64,000 nt of DNA. Source: Ignisphaera sp. GTDB taxonomy: Archaea > Thermoproteota > Thermoprotei_A > Sulfolobales > Ignisphaeraceae. The stretch is from NCBI GenBank assembly GCA_038735125.1, contig JAVYNU010000006.1, positions 1 to 64,000 of the forward strand, given 5' to 3'. The notes beneath the pieces were generated by a model. That model made no database searches. It worked only from the letters and a program-made list of their open reading frames with translations, and had not been told where the DNA came from. A program made the translations under genes and the position numbers. This document shows, piece by piece, positions 1-8,971 of the stretch; within the stretch, counting starts at the first letter, position 1, and each line of letters begins with the position of its first letter.

Positions 1-862
1 ATATCTTTGCTTCTTCTTCAAGGTACGCTCTTATCTGCTCCGGTGCAGTTATGTTTATTTTAGCAGTAATATCTGGTTTTTCTATCTCTAGTGGTGCATC
101 AAGCAAAGCAATCTTAGCATTCTCAACCCTCCTAGGCATAGCAGGGTGGACAACCTCCTTATCCAAAACAACACCATAAACAAGCATACTGTCTAGCAAG
201 CTACCACCCCTCTTCTTCTCTATCTTAACCATATCAAGCTTTACATCATATGTTCCATCAGATCTCTTCTCTGCAACTTTGAAGGCAGCATCAATAACCA
301 TGTCCATTAGCTTGTCTATGACATCAGGTGTTGCAATATATTTGCTTGCTAGTGTTGTGTATAGAGCCTTCTTGATTTCGGCTTTTGTCTTCTCCCTATC
401 CTCAGGCTTGTCTAAATCACCAACATAAACCTTCATCCCTATCTCATCAAGAATTTCTAGCGCCTTTGATAAAGCCTTCTTATAACCTTCTATTATAGTC
501 GTTGGGTGAATGCCTTGGTCCAAGAGCTGCTCGGCTTTATCAAGCAAGGCACCTGCCAAAACAACAGCTGAGGTTGTTCCATCTCCAACCTCAGCATCAA
601 CCGCCTTTGCCGCTTCAACTAATAGCTTTGCTGCTGGATGTTGAACCTCCATTTCCTTAACTATTGTTGCACCATCATTCGTTACGGTAATGTCGCCAAA
701 GCTGTCGACAAGCATTTTATCAAGGCCTTTGGGACCCAAGCTTGTTTTTAATATTTCTGCCAGTACACGTGCTGCCATGATATTAGCTCTCAGAGCTTCT
801 CTTCCATGAGTTCTTGAAGTGCCCTCTTTCAGTATTAGTACAGGTACGCCATACATTGCCAT
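1..862 (-). CDS. thsA: Thermosome subunit (group II chaperonin), C-terminal part cut off by window edge
   Basis: ATP-dependent cytosolic chaperonin subunit that forms the double-ring thermosome and folds proteins at high temperature. The translation begins [20 protein letters not shown] and continues through the group II signature [14 protein letters not shown], then the equatorial nucleotide-binding stretch with TVTNDG and the [12 protein letters not shown] loop. About 287 codons (equatorial plus start of the intermediate/apical domains) lie in the window; the family is normally about 540-560 residues, so the rest lies left of base 1. A GGTGG Shine-Dalgarno sits 7 bases before the ATG at 862, and a TATA box lies further upstream. 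Which thermosome paralogue (alpha, beta or gamma) cannot be decided; the symbol is generic. Confidence 0.96.
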   Translation of the reverse strand, partial: MAMYGVPVLILKEGTSRTHGREALRANIMAARVLAEILKTSLGPKGLDKMLVDSFGDITVTNDGATIVKEMEVQHPAAKLLVEAAKAVDAEVGDGTTSAVVLAGALLDKAEQLLDQGIHPTTIIEGYKKALSKALEILDEIGMKVYVGDLDKPEDREKTKAEIKKALYTTLASKYIATPDVIDKLMDMVIDAAFKVAEKRSDGTYDVKLDMVKIEKKRGGSLLDSMLVYGVVLDKEVVHPAMPRRVENAKIALLDAPLEIEKPDITAKINITAPEQIRAYLEEEAKI

Positions 863-902
863 ATTTACACCACCATTATTTAGTCAGTGTTTAGAAGAGG
901 TT

Positions 903-911
903 CTATATAAG
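903..911 (-). promoter_or_regulatory. TATA box of the thermosome gene
   Basis: On the minus strand this reads CTTATATAG, preceded by a purine/A-rich BRE-like stretch. It is centred about 45 bases before the thermosome ATG, which predicts a transcript with a leader of roughly 20 bases that includes the GGTGG ribosome-binding site. It lies just beyond the stop of the upstream operon, so the chaperonin gene probably has its own promoter. Confidence 0.6.
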
Positions 912-936
912 TTTTTATGAAAATTCCAAGCTATGT

Positions 937-1812
937 TCATCCCTTAATAATCTTCGCAAAAGCCTTGCAATACTCGCAAACAACCTCATCGCTAAAAGAT
1001 CCGCACAAGTAGCATCTGCTTGGCTTCGATATAATAAAGCTTTGCAACATTTCAATTGATTTTGAACTTGAATACATTAGCTCTGGTGATTTAGTTAATA
1101 TATTGTAAGCCTTTTTAATATATCCATCAACATTTATTTCAATTCTATTTACAGAATCATTTATTCTCAGAATCTCTTGTGATGAATAGGCTAGGTAAAG
1201 AATGTCTTGCGAAAACACATTATAAAATGGTCTTACTATTTTTATATTTTCAACGTATTTTATTGGCATACCCTCCCCAAAAACAGTTTTTGATATGAGT
1301 AAGAGACCAAGGATTAACATCATTGATATTTCGTCTCTGAATAATAGAGATGTCACATACTCCACATGATCCTCTAGTGCTATTTTTGTAGCATAAGCAT
1401 CTATATATTTAGTCATGTAGATAATTGATTTCGAAATTATGTCGACAGGGTATTTCACCTCATAGATTTCGAAGTTATTTTTAACATGTTTCTTAACCTC
1501 TTCCCCTATGATCTTGCAATCAATTAAGTTATCTGGGCACAGAATTTTGTATTCTAAATCAAAGTCTTTCATAGCATTGCTTAGCACGAAAAACGATTCC
1601 AGAGACAAAGCTATGTCATCGCCTCTTATTGCGAAAATCACCCTCTCGTTTTTTCTAAACATTTTGTAGTAATAAGATGTTTTTCGCACTTGTTTCACTA
1701 CACTATTGAATAGACAAAGTCTACACAGTTTTTCTCCTGATGTCAATCTATAGTATGTGGCCATTCTCTTGCCACATGAGGAACATAACAAATTATGGGT
1801 TTTAGTCATCAT
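937..1812 (-). CDS. TtuA/Ncs6-like protein with degenerate ATP-binding loop
   Basis: Resembles the tRNA 2-thiolation enzymes TtuA/Ncs6 in overall plan and length (291 aa). It has an N-terminal zinc finger (Cys 10, 13, 30, 33, with the family-like SGEKLCRLC), a central alpha/beta region, and a C-terminal zinc finger (Cys 267, 270, 279, 282). Where TtuA has the PP-loop SGGKDS, this protein reads AIRGDDIALS (about 61-70), so the ATP pyrophosphatase loop is not intact. The internal cysteines that hold the catalytic Fe-S cluster in TtuA are also not evident. The segment IVRPFYNVFSQDILYLAY resembles the family's KPL..I.E.EV..YA region. It is the last gene of a three-gene operon, 6 bases after the previous stop. 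I infer an RNA-binding or structural paralogue rather than an active thiolase. Confidence 0.6.
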   Translation of the reverse strand: MMTKTHNLLCSSCGKRMATYYRLTSGEKLCRLCLFNSVVKQVRKTSYYYKMFRKNERVIFAIRGDDIALSLESFFVLSNAMKDFDLEYKILCPDNLIDCKIIGEEVKKHVKNNFEIYEVKYPVDIISKSIIYMTKYIDAYATKIALEDHVEYVTSLLFRDEISMMLILGLLLISKTVFGEGMPIKYVENIKIVRPFYNVFSQDILYLAYSSQEILRINDSVNRIEINVDGYIKKAYNILTKSPELMYSSSKSIEMLQSFIISKPSRCYLCGSFSDEVVCEYCKAFAKIIKG

Positions 1813-1818
1813 TATAAT

Positions 1819-2169
1819 TCATCTTTTCATGAATTTTACTTGTATAGATCTCGACTTGAGAGCTTCTCTAATGCCTCTTTTAAGTGCTATGATATCATTT
1901 TCAATATCATTAAAAATACCTTCTTGGGTAAAAACACAGAAGCCATCTATGTAGAGATTCAACTCAATGTGATGAGCTCTCTTGTTTTCGCTACTTGTAT
2001 CATAGACTAAGGCTGTGTATATTGTTGGGTGCGATTCTTCTTCTATTATTTTTAGAAGTCTAGTGATATAATCTTTATCGGTGTTTCTAGATGTTAATGC
2101 AATTAAGATTAGCTTATGCTTTGAAATATATTTGCTAGCCTCTTCACGACTTCTTATTTCAATAACCAT
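1819..2169 (-). CDS. Small protein with thioredoxin-like layout but no CxxC
   Basis: About 116 aa from the ATG at 2169; a GTG 12 bases earlier is also possible. The order of predicted elements resembles thioredoxin: an initial helix (REEASKYISKH), strand LILIALTS, a long helix, strand IYTALVYD, then ELNLYIDGFCVFTQEG followed by a C-terminal helix. The residues where CxxC should be are RNTD, so it cannot be a classical thiol-disulfide oxidoreductase, and the fold call is tentative. The start overlaps the end of the upstream gene by 11 bases and the stop is 6 bases before the TtuA-like gene, so the three are likely co-translated. Confidence 0.45.
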   Translation of the reverse strand: MVIEIRSREEASKYISKHKLILIALTSRNTDKDYITRLLKIIEEESHPTIYTALVYDTSSENKRAHHIELNLYIDGFCVFTQEGIFNDIENDIIALKRGIREALKSRSIQVKFMKR

Positions 2170-2971
2170 CTTGTTTCTCACGTTGCTTGAGTATGTCTAA
2201 TAAAATATTTCTCTCTTCATTAGTTAGAAGAATCTCAATATCTAAAACATCCTTAGCTTCACTAGGAGGCTTTATACCTATACTACTTAAGTAAACATAG
2301 CCATAGCTTAAAGCTTTCTTCACTCCGTCCAACGACTCTTTATATGCAAATTCTGTAATCATGTTCTTGAAATTAATGGATTTCTTTAGTTCTCCTTCGG
2401 AAATAGAGGCTCCGCAAACTAGGCAGGATAGATCTGGCATCAAAGAATTGAATCCGCATCTGGGACACTGCAATGGAAGAACCGGATAACGCTTTGACAA
2501 CCATGTGTGTCTCCACAAATCCCTTAGCCTTTCAATTAAATCGGTTCTACCAAATCTCAAAGCATCATTATATAGCCTAGGAGCGTAAGCCAACACAGAA
2601 TCGCCTATATTGTTAATCACAAACTCTAGCTGAGCCTCATCTAATTGCTCTCTTAGCTCAAGAATAGCCGATGCTATCATCGGATAAACCTTATCGAGGT
2701 TTCTCCTAATCCTTCTAATGATGGTGTCTAGATCTAGAGTTGAAGACTCTCCTCTAAGCACATCAACAATTCTTGTAAACACTGTAATGTACTCATCGTT
2801 ACTTAAATTTAGAAATTCTAGGCCAATAGAAGATATAAGATCACTAACATGTCTTGAAACCCACTCTTCAGTATCCACAAAACGTTTTTTGTTTGATGCC
2901 CTCGACCTAGACTTGTATTTAGAATCTGTAGCTTCGGCGGTTTCCTCCTTAGATCGTTTTGATCTGGGCAT
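2159..2971 (-). CDS. Conserved-looking helical protein with internal zinc ribbon, function unknown
   Basis: A 270-aa protein I do not recognise. The first 30 residues are highly charged (Lys/Arg/Ser/Glu) and probably disordered. Residues about 35-155 are mostly helical. A single zinc ribbon follows (CPRCGFNSLMPDLSCLVCG, near 170-190), then another helical segment. It is the first gene of the operon that ends in the TtuA-like protein. The basic tail and zinc ribbon would suit nucleic-acid or ribosome binding, but that is inference. Confidence 0.55.
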   Translation of the reverse strand: MPRSKRSKEETAEATDSKYKSRSRASNKKRFVDTEEWVSRHVSDLISSIGLEFLNLSNDEYITVFTRIVDVLRGESSTLDLDTIIRRIRRNLDKVYPMIASAILELREQLDEAQLEFVINNIGDSVLAYAPRLYNDALRFGRTDLIERLRDLWRHTWLSKRYPVLPLQCPRCGFNSLMPDLSCLVCGASISEGELKKSINFKNMITEFAYKESLDGVKKALSYGYVYLSSIGIKPPSEAKDVLDIEILLTNEERNILLDILKQREKQDGY

Positions 2972-3318
2972 GTTTCAACACCATTGTGTCACACTGGCTT
3001 AAGTTTGTTTTGCCACAGTATACATTATTAGAAAACATGTAAAGCAATGCTTTAATACATAAATATGTTTTTATGAAATATGAAATTGTGGTTCAGTTGA
3101 AAATTAGTGAAACTACGATGAAAGTTAGACACAATCTAGTAGAAATATATAAACACACTGAAGTTGCGTTATAGCTACATAGAAACATTGAAACATTTTC
3201 ATATTGAGGTAAACTTTTTGTTAATACTGGTACCATGATGATGTACACATAGTTTCGTTTAGCTCTATACATATTAGTTACCTAAGCAAATAATATACTT
3301 TACCAGGGGCAGTAATTC
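2972..3318. other. 347-base divergent intergenic region
   Basis: Separates the minus-strand operon from the ribonucleotide reductase gene. It is AT-rich and has no convincing ORF or sRNA pattern. Near the right end are two TATA-like stretches, CTATACATATTA (about 3264-3275) and TAATATACTT (3291-3300), and an AGGGGC Shine-Dalgarno-like motif at 3304-3309 ahead of the ATG at 3319. Either a short-leader or a leaderless transcript is possible. Confidence 0.4.
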
Positions 3319-5940
3319 ATGGTAGTTGAGCAGAGAGGGTTATCAACAATTTTGGGTATACAAAGCACAGAAGCTGTAAATATAGCCGTCATTAAGAGGA
3401 GAGGCACCAAAGAGAAATTCGATATTGGTAAGCTGATGAGAAGCATCTTTATGTCTTGTAATGATATGTGTAGTGAGGAAGAAATACAGAACATCGTGAA
3501 GGAGATTATTGCTGAACTTAAGGATAGAACCGAGGTTTCCACAGATGAGATTATTGATAGGGTAGAGAGGATTCTCATCTCAAAGGGTATAGAAGATCCT
3601 AAATGGTTTGAAATAGCAAAGGTATATGAGCTTGGCAAAATTTATAAAGATGTGTATGGCAAAGGTAAACCTATTTCGATAGATCCAAGAGATATGAAAT
3701 TAAAGTTCTCCGCTGTAAAGGTACTGGCTAGTAGATACTTGCTTAAAGATCCTAACACGCTAAGATTTCTAGAAACCCCCCAGATGATGTTTAGAAGAGT
3801 TGCCAAGGCCATTGCCAAGGCTGAGTTTATCTACTGCAAGAATTCTGGGTATAGTGATGAGTATTGCAATAATGTTTCTAAATATTGGGAGGAGAAGTTT
3901 TATGATATAATGAGTGATTTAAGATTCTTGCCCAACTCACCAACATTGATGAATGCTGGTACAAGGCTTGGGATTCTTTCAGCGTGTTTTGTAATACCAG
4001 TTAGAGATGCAATTACAACCCCAGATGGTGAGGGTATATATGATGCTGTAAGGGCCCAAGCAATAATATTTCAACAGGGTGGTGGAACAGGATTTGATTT
4101 CTCAGAACTGAGACCCGAAGGAGATGTAGTGGCATCAACTGGAGGTGTGGCAAGTGGTCCTATTTCATTTATGAAAATGTTTGATGCTAATACAGATGTG
4201 ATTAAGCAAGGTGGTAAAAGAAGAGGAGCTAATATGGGTGTCCTCCATGTGTGGCACCCAGACATAGAGAAGTTTATAGATGTGAAAAGCGGAAAGCTCA
4301 AAGATGTTAACCTACAAAACTTCAATATATCTGTTGGTGCATACGACTATTTCATGGATGCTGTAATCAAAGGAAGAAAGGTCCCCCTAATAAACCCAAG
4401 AAAGACTAACCTGCGTCCAGATCTAGGCAATGATTCGAGGTATTATATAATATCTAAAGCGAGGCACTATATCCATGAGGATTGGGTTCAAGAAGAGATA
4501 ATAAAAGAATTAGAGCTCAAAGGTGGTAGTGTATGGATAGACAACTCTATTATTGTAACATTAGACGAGGCCATGACTATAGCAGAGAACACAAATGCTA
4601 TTGTAAAGTATGAGGATGCTCAAAAACTGTTTGAGAAAATTGTTAGAAATGCTTGGGATTCTGGAGACCCTGGACTTCTATTCATTGATACAATTAATAG
4701 AAGACACCCAGTGTGGTACCTTGGCAAAATAAATGCAACTAATCCTTGCGGAGAGCAACCCCTTCTTCCATGGGAAAGTTGCAACCTTGGAAGTATTGAC
4801 CTATCAAAATATGTGTACATAGATTCTGAAGGTTTGCCTAGAATTGCATGGAAGCAGCTAGAAGAAGACTTGAAGGTTATTGTAAGGTTCATGGACAACG
4901 TCATTGACGTTGCCAAATGGCCTTTACCACAACTTGAACAAGCAGCCAAAAGAACTAGAAAGATAGGCGTCGGCGTAATGGGCTGGGCATATATGTTAGT
5001 GAAGCTTGGAATACCATATGATAGTGTTGATGCCATATATCTTGCTTATTACCTTGGCGAATGGATTGAGTATAACCTTGCACTAGCTAGCATAGAGCTT
5101 GCAAAAGAGCGGGGCTCTTTCCCTGCCTATGACCCTGAAAAATATAGACCTACATGGACGACAGCAAAGCCTCTAGAGGAATTACTTAGGATATCGAATA
5201 TTGATGGTCGCCCTAGCAAGAGGGTACTGGAATTAATATCTGATAGACCCCCCATTAACTGGAGCTATGTAGAGGAGCTTAGAAAAAGAATAGGAATTAG
5301 AAATGCTACACTAACAAGCATAGCGCCAACAGGCACAATAAGTATAATAGCAGGTACATCATCAAGCATAGAGCCTCTGTTTGCAATCGCTTATGAGAGA
5401 CATGTTACTGTGGGAACATTCATTGAAATTGATAGTCTATTCCTAGAATACTTGAGAAAGTATGAACTTGACAATAGCGATTTAATAAAGCTTATTGCTG
5501 AAAGAGGTAGTGTAGCTGAAATACCATTTATACCACGAAAGCTGAGAGCAATCTTTAGAACAGCCCACGATGTTGATCCTAAGTGGCATGTTATTCATCA
5601 AGCTACATGGCAGCAGTGGGTTTGTGCTGGGGTTTCAAAGACTGTTAATATGAGATTTGATGCAACTATAGATGATGTGAGAACTGTTTATGCTCTTGCA
5701 TGGTTACTTGGATGTAAAGGAATAACGATTTACAGGGATAAGTCTAAGACTCAACAGGTCATATATGTAGGTGTGAAAATGAGCCAGTCATTGTCGCAGA
5801 AAAATCATGGCGAAATGAGTCAAAGGCCCGCAAAAGAGGGTGGGCAGCAACAGAAAAGCTATGTACTAACATCGTTAGGTAATATTAGCGAAGCTATAGA
5901 GGATATTGCGCATAGCAATTGTCAAACATGCGAGTATTAG
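3319..5940 (+). CDS. nrdJ: Adenosylcobalamin-dependent (class II) ribonucleotide reductase
   Basis: Reduces ribonucleotides to deoxyribonucleotides using a B12-generated thiyl radical; cytosolic. The 873-aa protein has an N-terminal ATP-cone ([16 protein letters not shown], about 24-40) for allosteric control, then the catalytic ten-stranded barrel. Visible signatures are LSACF and the [16 protein letters not shown] loop, [18 protein letters not shown] (radical cysteine region), and [18 protein letters not shown]. The C-terminal tail ends SNCQTCEY, the mobile redox-active cysteine pair that re-reduces the active site. No intein interrupts it and no small subunit gene is nearby, as expected for class II. 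It is monocistronic, and its stop overlaps by 4 bases the stop of the convergent gene on the other strand. Confidence 0.95.
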   Translation: MVVEQRGLSTILGIQSTEAVNIAVIKRRGTKEKFDIGKLMRSIFMSCNDMCSEEEIQNIVKEIIAELKDRTEVSTDEIIDRVERILISKGIEDPKWFEIAKVYELGKIYKDVYGKGKPISIDPRDMKLKFSAVKVLASRYLLKDPNTLRFLETPQMMFRRVAKAIAKAEFIYCKNSGYSDEYCNNVSKYWEEKFYDIMSDLRFLPNSPTLMNAGTRLGILSACFVIPVRDAITTPDGEGIYDAVRAQAIIFQQGGGTGFDFSELRPEGDVVASTGGVASGPISFMKMFDANTDVIKQGGKRRGANMGVLHVWHPDIEKFIDVKSGKLKDVNLQNFNISVGAYDYFMDAVIKGRKVPLINPRKTNLRPDLGNDSRYYIISKARHYIHEDWVQEEIIKELELKGGSVWIDNSIIVTLDEAMTIAENTNAIVKYEDAQKLFEKIVRNAWDSGDPGLLFIDTINRRHPVWYLGKINATNPCGEQPLLPWESCNLGSIDLSKYVYIDSEGLPRIAWKQLEEDLKVIVRFMDNVIDVAKWPLPQLEQAAKRTRKIGVGVMGWAYMLVKLGIPYDSVDAIYLAYYLGEWIEYNLALASIELAKERGSFPAYDPEKYRPTWTTAKPLEELLRISNIDGRPSKRVLELISDRPPINWSYVEELRKRIGIRNATLTSIAPTGTISIIAGTSSSIEPLFAIAYERHVTVGTFIEIDSLFLEYLRKYELDNSDLIKLIAERGSVAEIPFIPRKLRAIFRTAHDVDPKWHVIHQATWQQWVCAGVSKTVNMRFDATIDDVRTVYALAWLLGCKGITIYRDKSKTQQVIYVGVKMSQSLSQKNHGEMSQRPAKEGGQQQKSYVLTSLGNISEAIEDIAHSNCQTCEY

Positions 5941-6899
5941 CCATAGATATTCTTTATTCTTTTATCCAGCATTTCTACAAGCTCATCGATATTAAGTCTG
6001 TTAAGCACCTCTGCATATCTTACGATCCATGAGTATCCATTGGAATTCTCGAATACACTAGGGTAGTGCCTCACAATCCATGCGTTTATTATAGCTCTTC
6101 CACGAAATGATTTAATAAGCGTATCGACTTCGTTTATGTAAGGGAATCGTGATTTTTGAAGTGCTTCAACTAGTTTTTCATATTCATCTCTTGATAGATC
6201 CTTTCTTCCAAAACTTGCTTTACCATTCCCCACATATCTCTCTCCATATCCTGGCACAACAACCTTACCATAAGCAGCCTTCACCCTCCATGATGATGAA
6301 TCCAAAGATCTCACTCCAATGATTTTTAATGCTGTATATAGTGTAGATGTTCCGCCGATTCCTAATGCATGAACATTTCCATTAAAAAGCTTAGTTAGTA
6401 TTGCTAGTGGAATCAACGGTGTTGTTCTGCTTCCTCTGCCTCCTTTTGCAAGTGAAGGTGGGACTACACCTCCATAAGCAACCATTTTAGTTCCGTATCT
6501 TTGGTATGCATCTATGGCATCGAATAGTAATGAACTCTCATAACAGTGTATAACAGGGATGATATTTTTGTAGTCAAGTTTTGTGTATAGATATTCAAAA
6601 TTTTTTATGTTCTCTCTCACAAGCTCTTTTGTTGCACAGCAAAAGCGGGATGGAGGAATATCTAAGGACATGAAGTAATCGCCCTCAATTCCTTTGTACC
6701 TATTAAAGACATCTTCAACTGATAATTTCATCCCTTTAACCATTATTTGATAACCCCCTGAATCAACCCATATAGAAGATGCTGGTGGTCTACTCCATCT
6801 CCATCTAATACTATTGATCATCAATTCTATATCAGGTATGTAATCCCATAGCCTTATCATAGTATCTGGAACCACAAAGACAATCTTTGGAATGCTCAC
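5937..6899 (-). CDS. tRNA-guanine transglycosylase-like barrel protein (no zinc site, no PUA)
   Basis: A 320-aa protein that looks like the TIM-barrel part of tRNA-guanine/archaeosine transglycosylases. VDSGGYQ (45-51) corresponds to the family's SDSGAFQ with its catalytic Asp (D46), MSLDIPPS supplies a second Asp (D80), and GIGG then SLDSSSW (198-204) sits where the nucleophilic Asp is expected (D200). It lacks the CxCxxC...H zinc cluster and has no room for a PUA domain, so it is not standard ArcTGT or TgtA2. Related barrels act on tRNA or, in the DpdA family, on DNA deazaguanine; which applies here is unresolved. It converges on nrdJ with a 4-base overlap. The start is the ATG at 6899. Confidence 0.65.
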   Translation of the reverse strand: MSIPKIVFVVPDTMIRLWDYIPDIELMINSIRWRWSRPPASSIWVDSGGYQIMVKGMKLSVEDVFNRYKGIEGDYFMSLDIPPSRFCCATKELVRENIKNFEYLYTKLDYKNIIPVIHCYESSLLFDAIDAYQRYGTKMVAYGGVVPPSLAKGGRGSRTTPLIPLAILTKLFNGNVHALGIGGTSTLYTALKIIGVRSLDSSSWRVKAAYGKVVVPGYGERYVGNGKASFGRKDLSRDEYEKLVEALQKSRFPYINEVDTLIKSFRGRAIINAWIVRHYPSVFENSNGYSWIVRYAEVLNRLNIDELVEMLDKRIKNIYG

Positions 6900-7052
6900 C
6901 CAAGAACACCAAGAACTGTTATTACCACTACACTAACCTCTTTAGATATCAAACCCAAAAAGGAATTCAATGTATCTATGCTTTCAATAGTGCTTCAATG
7001 TCATATGCGAAAGAAATATATATTACAGGGTTACAAAGGATGATAGTACAAT

Positions 7053-8849
7053 TTGTGGGTGCTTTGGTTGCCAGATCTCGAAAAGCCAATGATTGTTGCT
7101 AACATTGATAGAGAAAAAAATGTTGTGTATGTTGGCAAAAGGGTTATTCCCCTTGGAGGATTTGTTCCTAGCGTAAGAAATGACGAAAGACTGATAAGAT
7201 ATACTTCATCTCTTTGTCCATACTGTTTCAGGCTTCTACCTGCTGTAATAATTGAAAGAGATAACAAGTTGTATATAAGGAGACATTGTCCAGAGCATGG
7301 CGAAATCGAAGAAATATACTTTGAAGATGCTGAAATGTATAGAAAGTTCGAGAAATATGGCTTTGAAGGAACAGGTCCTGGACATGTATATACTGCCGCG
7401 ACTGCTCCCTGCCCATTCAACTGCGGTCTTTGCCCATTGCACAAATCACACACAGCTCTATTGAATATTGTTGCAACTAACAGATGCGACTTAAGTTGTT
7501 GGTACTGTTTCTATTATGCTGAAAGAGCAGGTTATGTGTACGAGCCTTCAATTGAAGATATCAAGAAAATGGTTGAAGCCGTAAAGAAGCAGCCGAATAT
7601 TGTTGTTGCTGTTCAGCTTACAGGAGGAGAGCCAACATTAAGAGAAGATCTCTACGATATTGTAAAGACTCTGCGAGAAATGGGGGTTAGACACATACAA
7701 TTGAATACGCATGGAATAAAGTTTGCTAAGCTTTATTTAGAGAATCCTGAAAAAGCCATTAAATATACCAAAGGTTTGAGAGAAGCTGGGGTAAATACAG
7801 TATATCTAAGTTTTGATGGTGTGACCCCAGAGACAAATTCTAAAAACCACTGGGAAGTGCCATACACTATCGAAGTTTTTAGAAATAGTGGTATGACAAG
7901 TGTAGTATTCGTTCCGACGGTCATTAAAAACGTTAATGACAGTGAACTGGGCGACATAATCAAGGTGGCAGCGTACAATATGGATGTTGTAAGAGCAGTC
8001 AACTTCCAGCCGGTTAGTCTTGTGGGCATGATGAGAAAACAGGATAGGAGCAGGTATAGGATCACAATTCCAGAGGTTATAAAGAAGGTTGAGGAGCAGT
8101 TGGATGGAGAAATAACAAAGAATGATTGGTTCCCTGTTGGTGCAGCCATACCGATAGCCAGGTTTTTGGAGCTATTGGATCCTTCAAAGAGGGCAGAGTT
8201 CACCACACATCCAGCCTGTGGTGCTGCTACATATGTGTATGTAAAGAGAATTGATAACAATGTGGAATTCATACCAATAACGAGATTCATAGATGCAGAG
8301 GGGTTGTTGGACTATCTGGAGAAAAGATATGAATCTATCAAGGAGAAACCAAAATTCCTAACAAAAATTCTGGGAGCCACAACAATACTGTCTATATTGA
8401 ATAGATTTGTACTTTGGGATAAGGTGCCAGATGAGATAAGAAAGGAGCTGAGATCCATATTACTAGACATTTTCATACATAGAAACTATGAAGCTCTAGG
8501 AAAATTCCATTACAAGTTCCTATTCTTAGGAATGATGCATTTCATGGATGAATGGAACTACGATGTGGAAAGAGTTATGAGATGCGTTATTCACTATGCT
8601 TTACCTGATGGAAGAATAGTGCCATTCTGTGCCTTTAATATACTCAACGATATATATAGGGACACCCCACAGAAAACATATGGTGTTCCAGTTGAAGAAT
8701 ACATTAAAAAATATGGAGAGAAGGTGTTCCAAGAACAAAAATATGTGCGGACAAAAGATTTGATAGAAAAAATGATTAAGGGAGAACCTTATAGAAGATT
8801 CTACAAACCTGTGATCGATAAACTGAAATCATTTTATCCCGCGCTATAA
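7053..8849 (+). CDS. tes: Tetraether lipid synthase-like radical SAM protein
   Basis: Radical SAM enzyme of the MJ0619/Tes family. Characterised members join the phytanyl tails of archaeal diethers into membrane-spanning tetraethers. The core cluster motif is TNRCDLSCWYCFYYAERAG (Cys 145, 149, 152). Ahead of it are the family's cysteine-rich segments CPYC (55-58), HCPEHG (79-83) and CPFNCGLCPLH (120-130), and a GGEP motif (QLTGGEPTLRED) follows for SAM binding. The C-terminal half contains further Cys (CVIHYAL, FCAFN). Start: TTG at 7053, 8 bases after an AAGGATGAT Shine-Dalgarno; GTG 7059 and ATG 7089 are alternatives. It sits alone between unrelated genes. Assignment to Tes rather than a close paralogue is likely but not certain. 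Confidence 0.85.
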   Translation: MWVLWLPDLEKPMIVANIDREKNVVYVGKRVIPLGGFVPSVRNDERLIRYTSSLCPYCFRLLPAVIIERDNKLYIRRHCPEHGEIEEIYFEDAEMYRKFEKYGFEGTGPGHVYTAATAPCPFNCGLCPLHKSHTALLNIVATNRCDLSCWYCFYYAERAGYVYEPSIEDIKKMVEAVKKQPNIVVAVQLTGGEPTLREDLYDIVKTLREMGVRHIQLNTHGIKFAKLYLENPEKAIKYTKGLREAGVNTVYLSFDGVTPETNSKNHWEVPYTIEVFRNSGMTSVVFVPTVIKNVNDSELGDIIKVAAYNMDVVRAVNFQPVSLVGMMRKQDRSRYRITIPEVIKKVEEQLDGEITKNDWFPVGAAIPIARFLELLDPSKRAEFTTHPACGAATYVYVKRIDNNVEFIPITRFIDAEGLLDYLEKRYESIKEKPKFLTKILGATTILSILNRFVLWDKVPDEIRKELRSILLDIFIHRNYEALGKFHYKFLFLGMMHFMDEWNYDVERVMRCVIHYALPDGRIVPFCAFNILNDIYRDTPQKTYGVPVEEYIKKYGEKVFQEQKYVRTKDLIEKMIKGEPYRRFYKPVIDKLKSFYPAL

Positions 8850-8971
8850 GTTTATGGTTTCACTATATCAATACAAATTAGACCGTTCTTTCAGCCCGTC
8901 AATATTGTGTTTTAGATCTTGCATTTAAAAGCTCTTCAGCAAACAAGGCTTAGTTTGAGGTGCAGTTAATA

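Noticed and set aside
2718-3002. Plus-strand ORF antisense to the 5' end of the zinc-ribbon gene
   Set aside because: Ser/Leu-rich shadow with no start signals; the minus-strand gene has a coherent zinc-ribbon protein.
4071-5036. Long minus-strand ORFs inside the ribonucleotide reductase gene
   Set aside because: They mirror the conserved nrdJ frame, have no ribosome-binding site or family resemblance, and are shadows.
5937-5943. Possible truncation of nrdJ by the overlapping convergent gene
   Set aside because: The nrdJ C-terminal cysteine tail is complete; the two genes simply share four bases at their stops.
7733-8290. 185-codon minus-strand ORF inside the tetraether synthase gene
   Set aside because: It lies wholly within a well-supported gene on the other strand and has a low-complexity hydrophobic composition typical of antisense frames.
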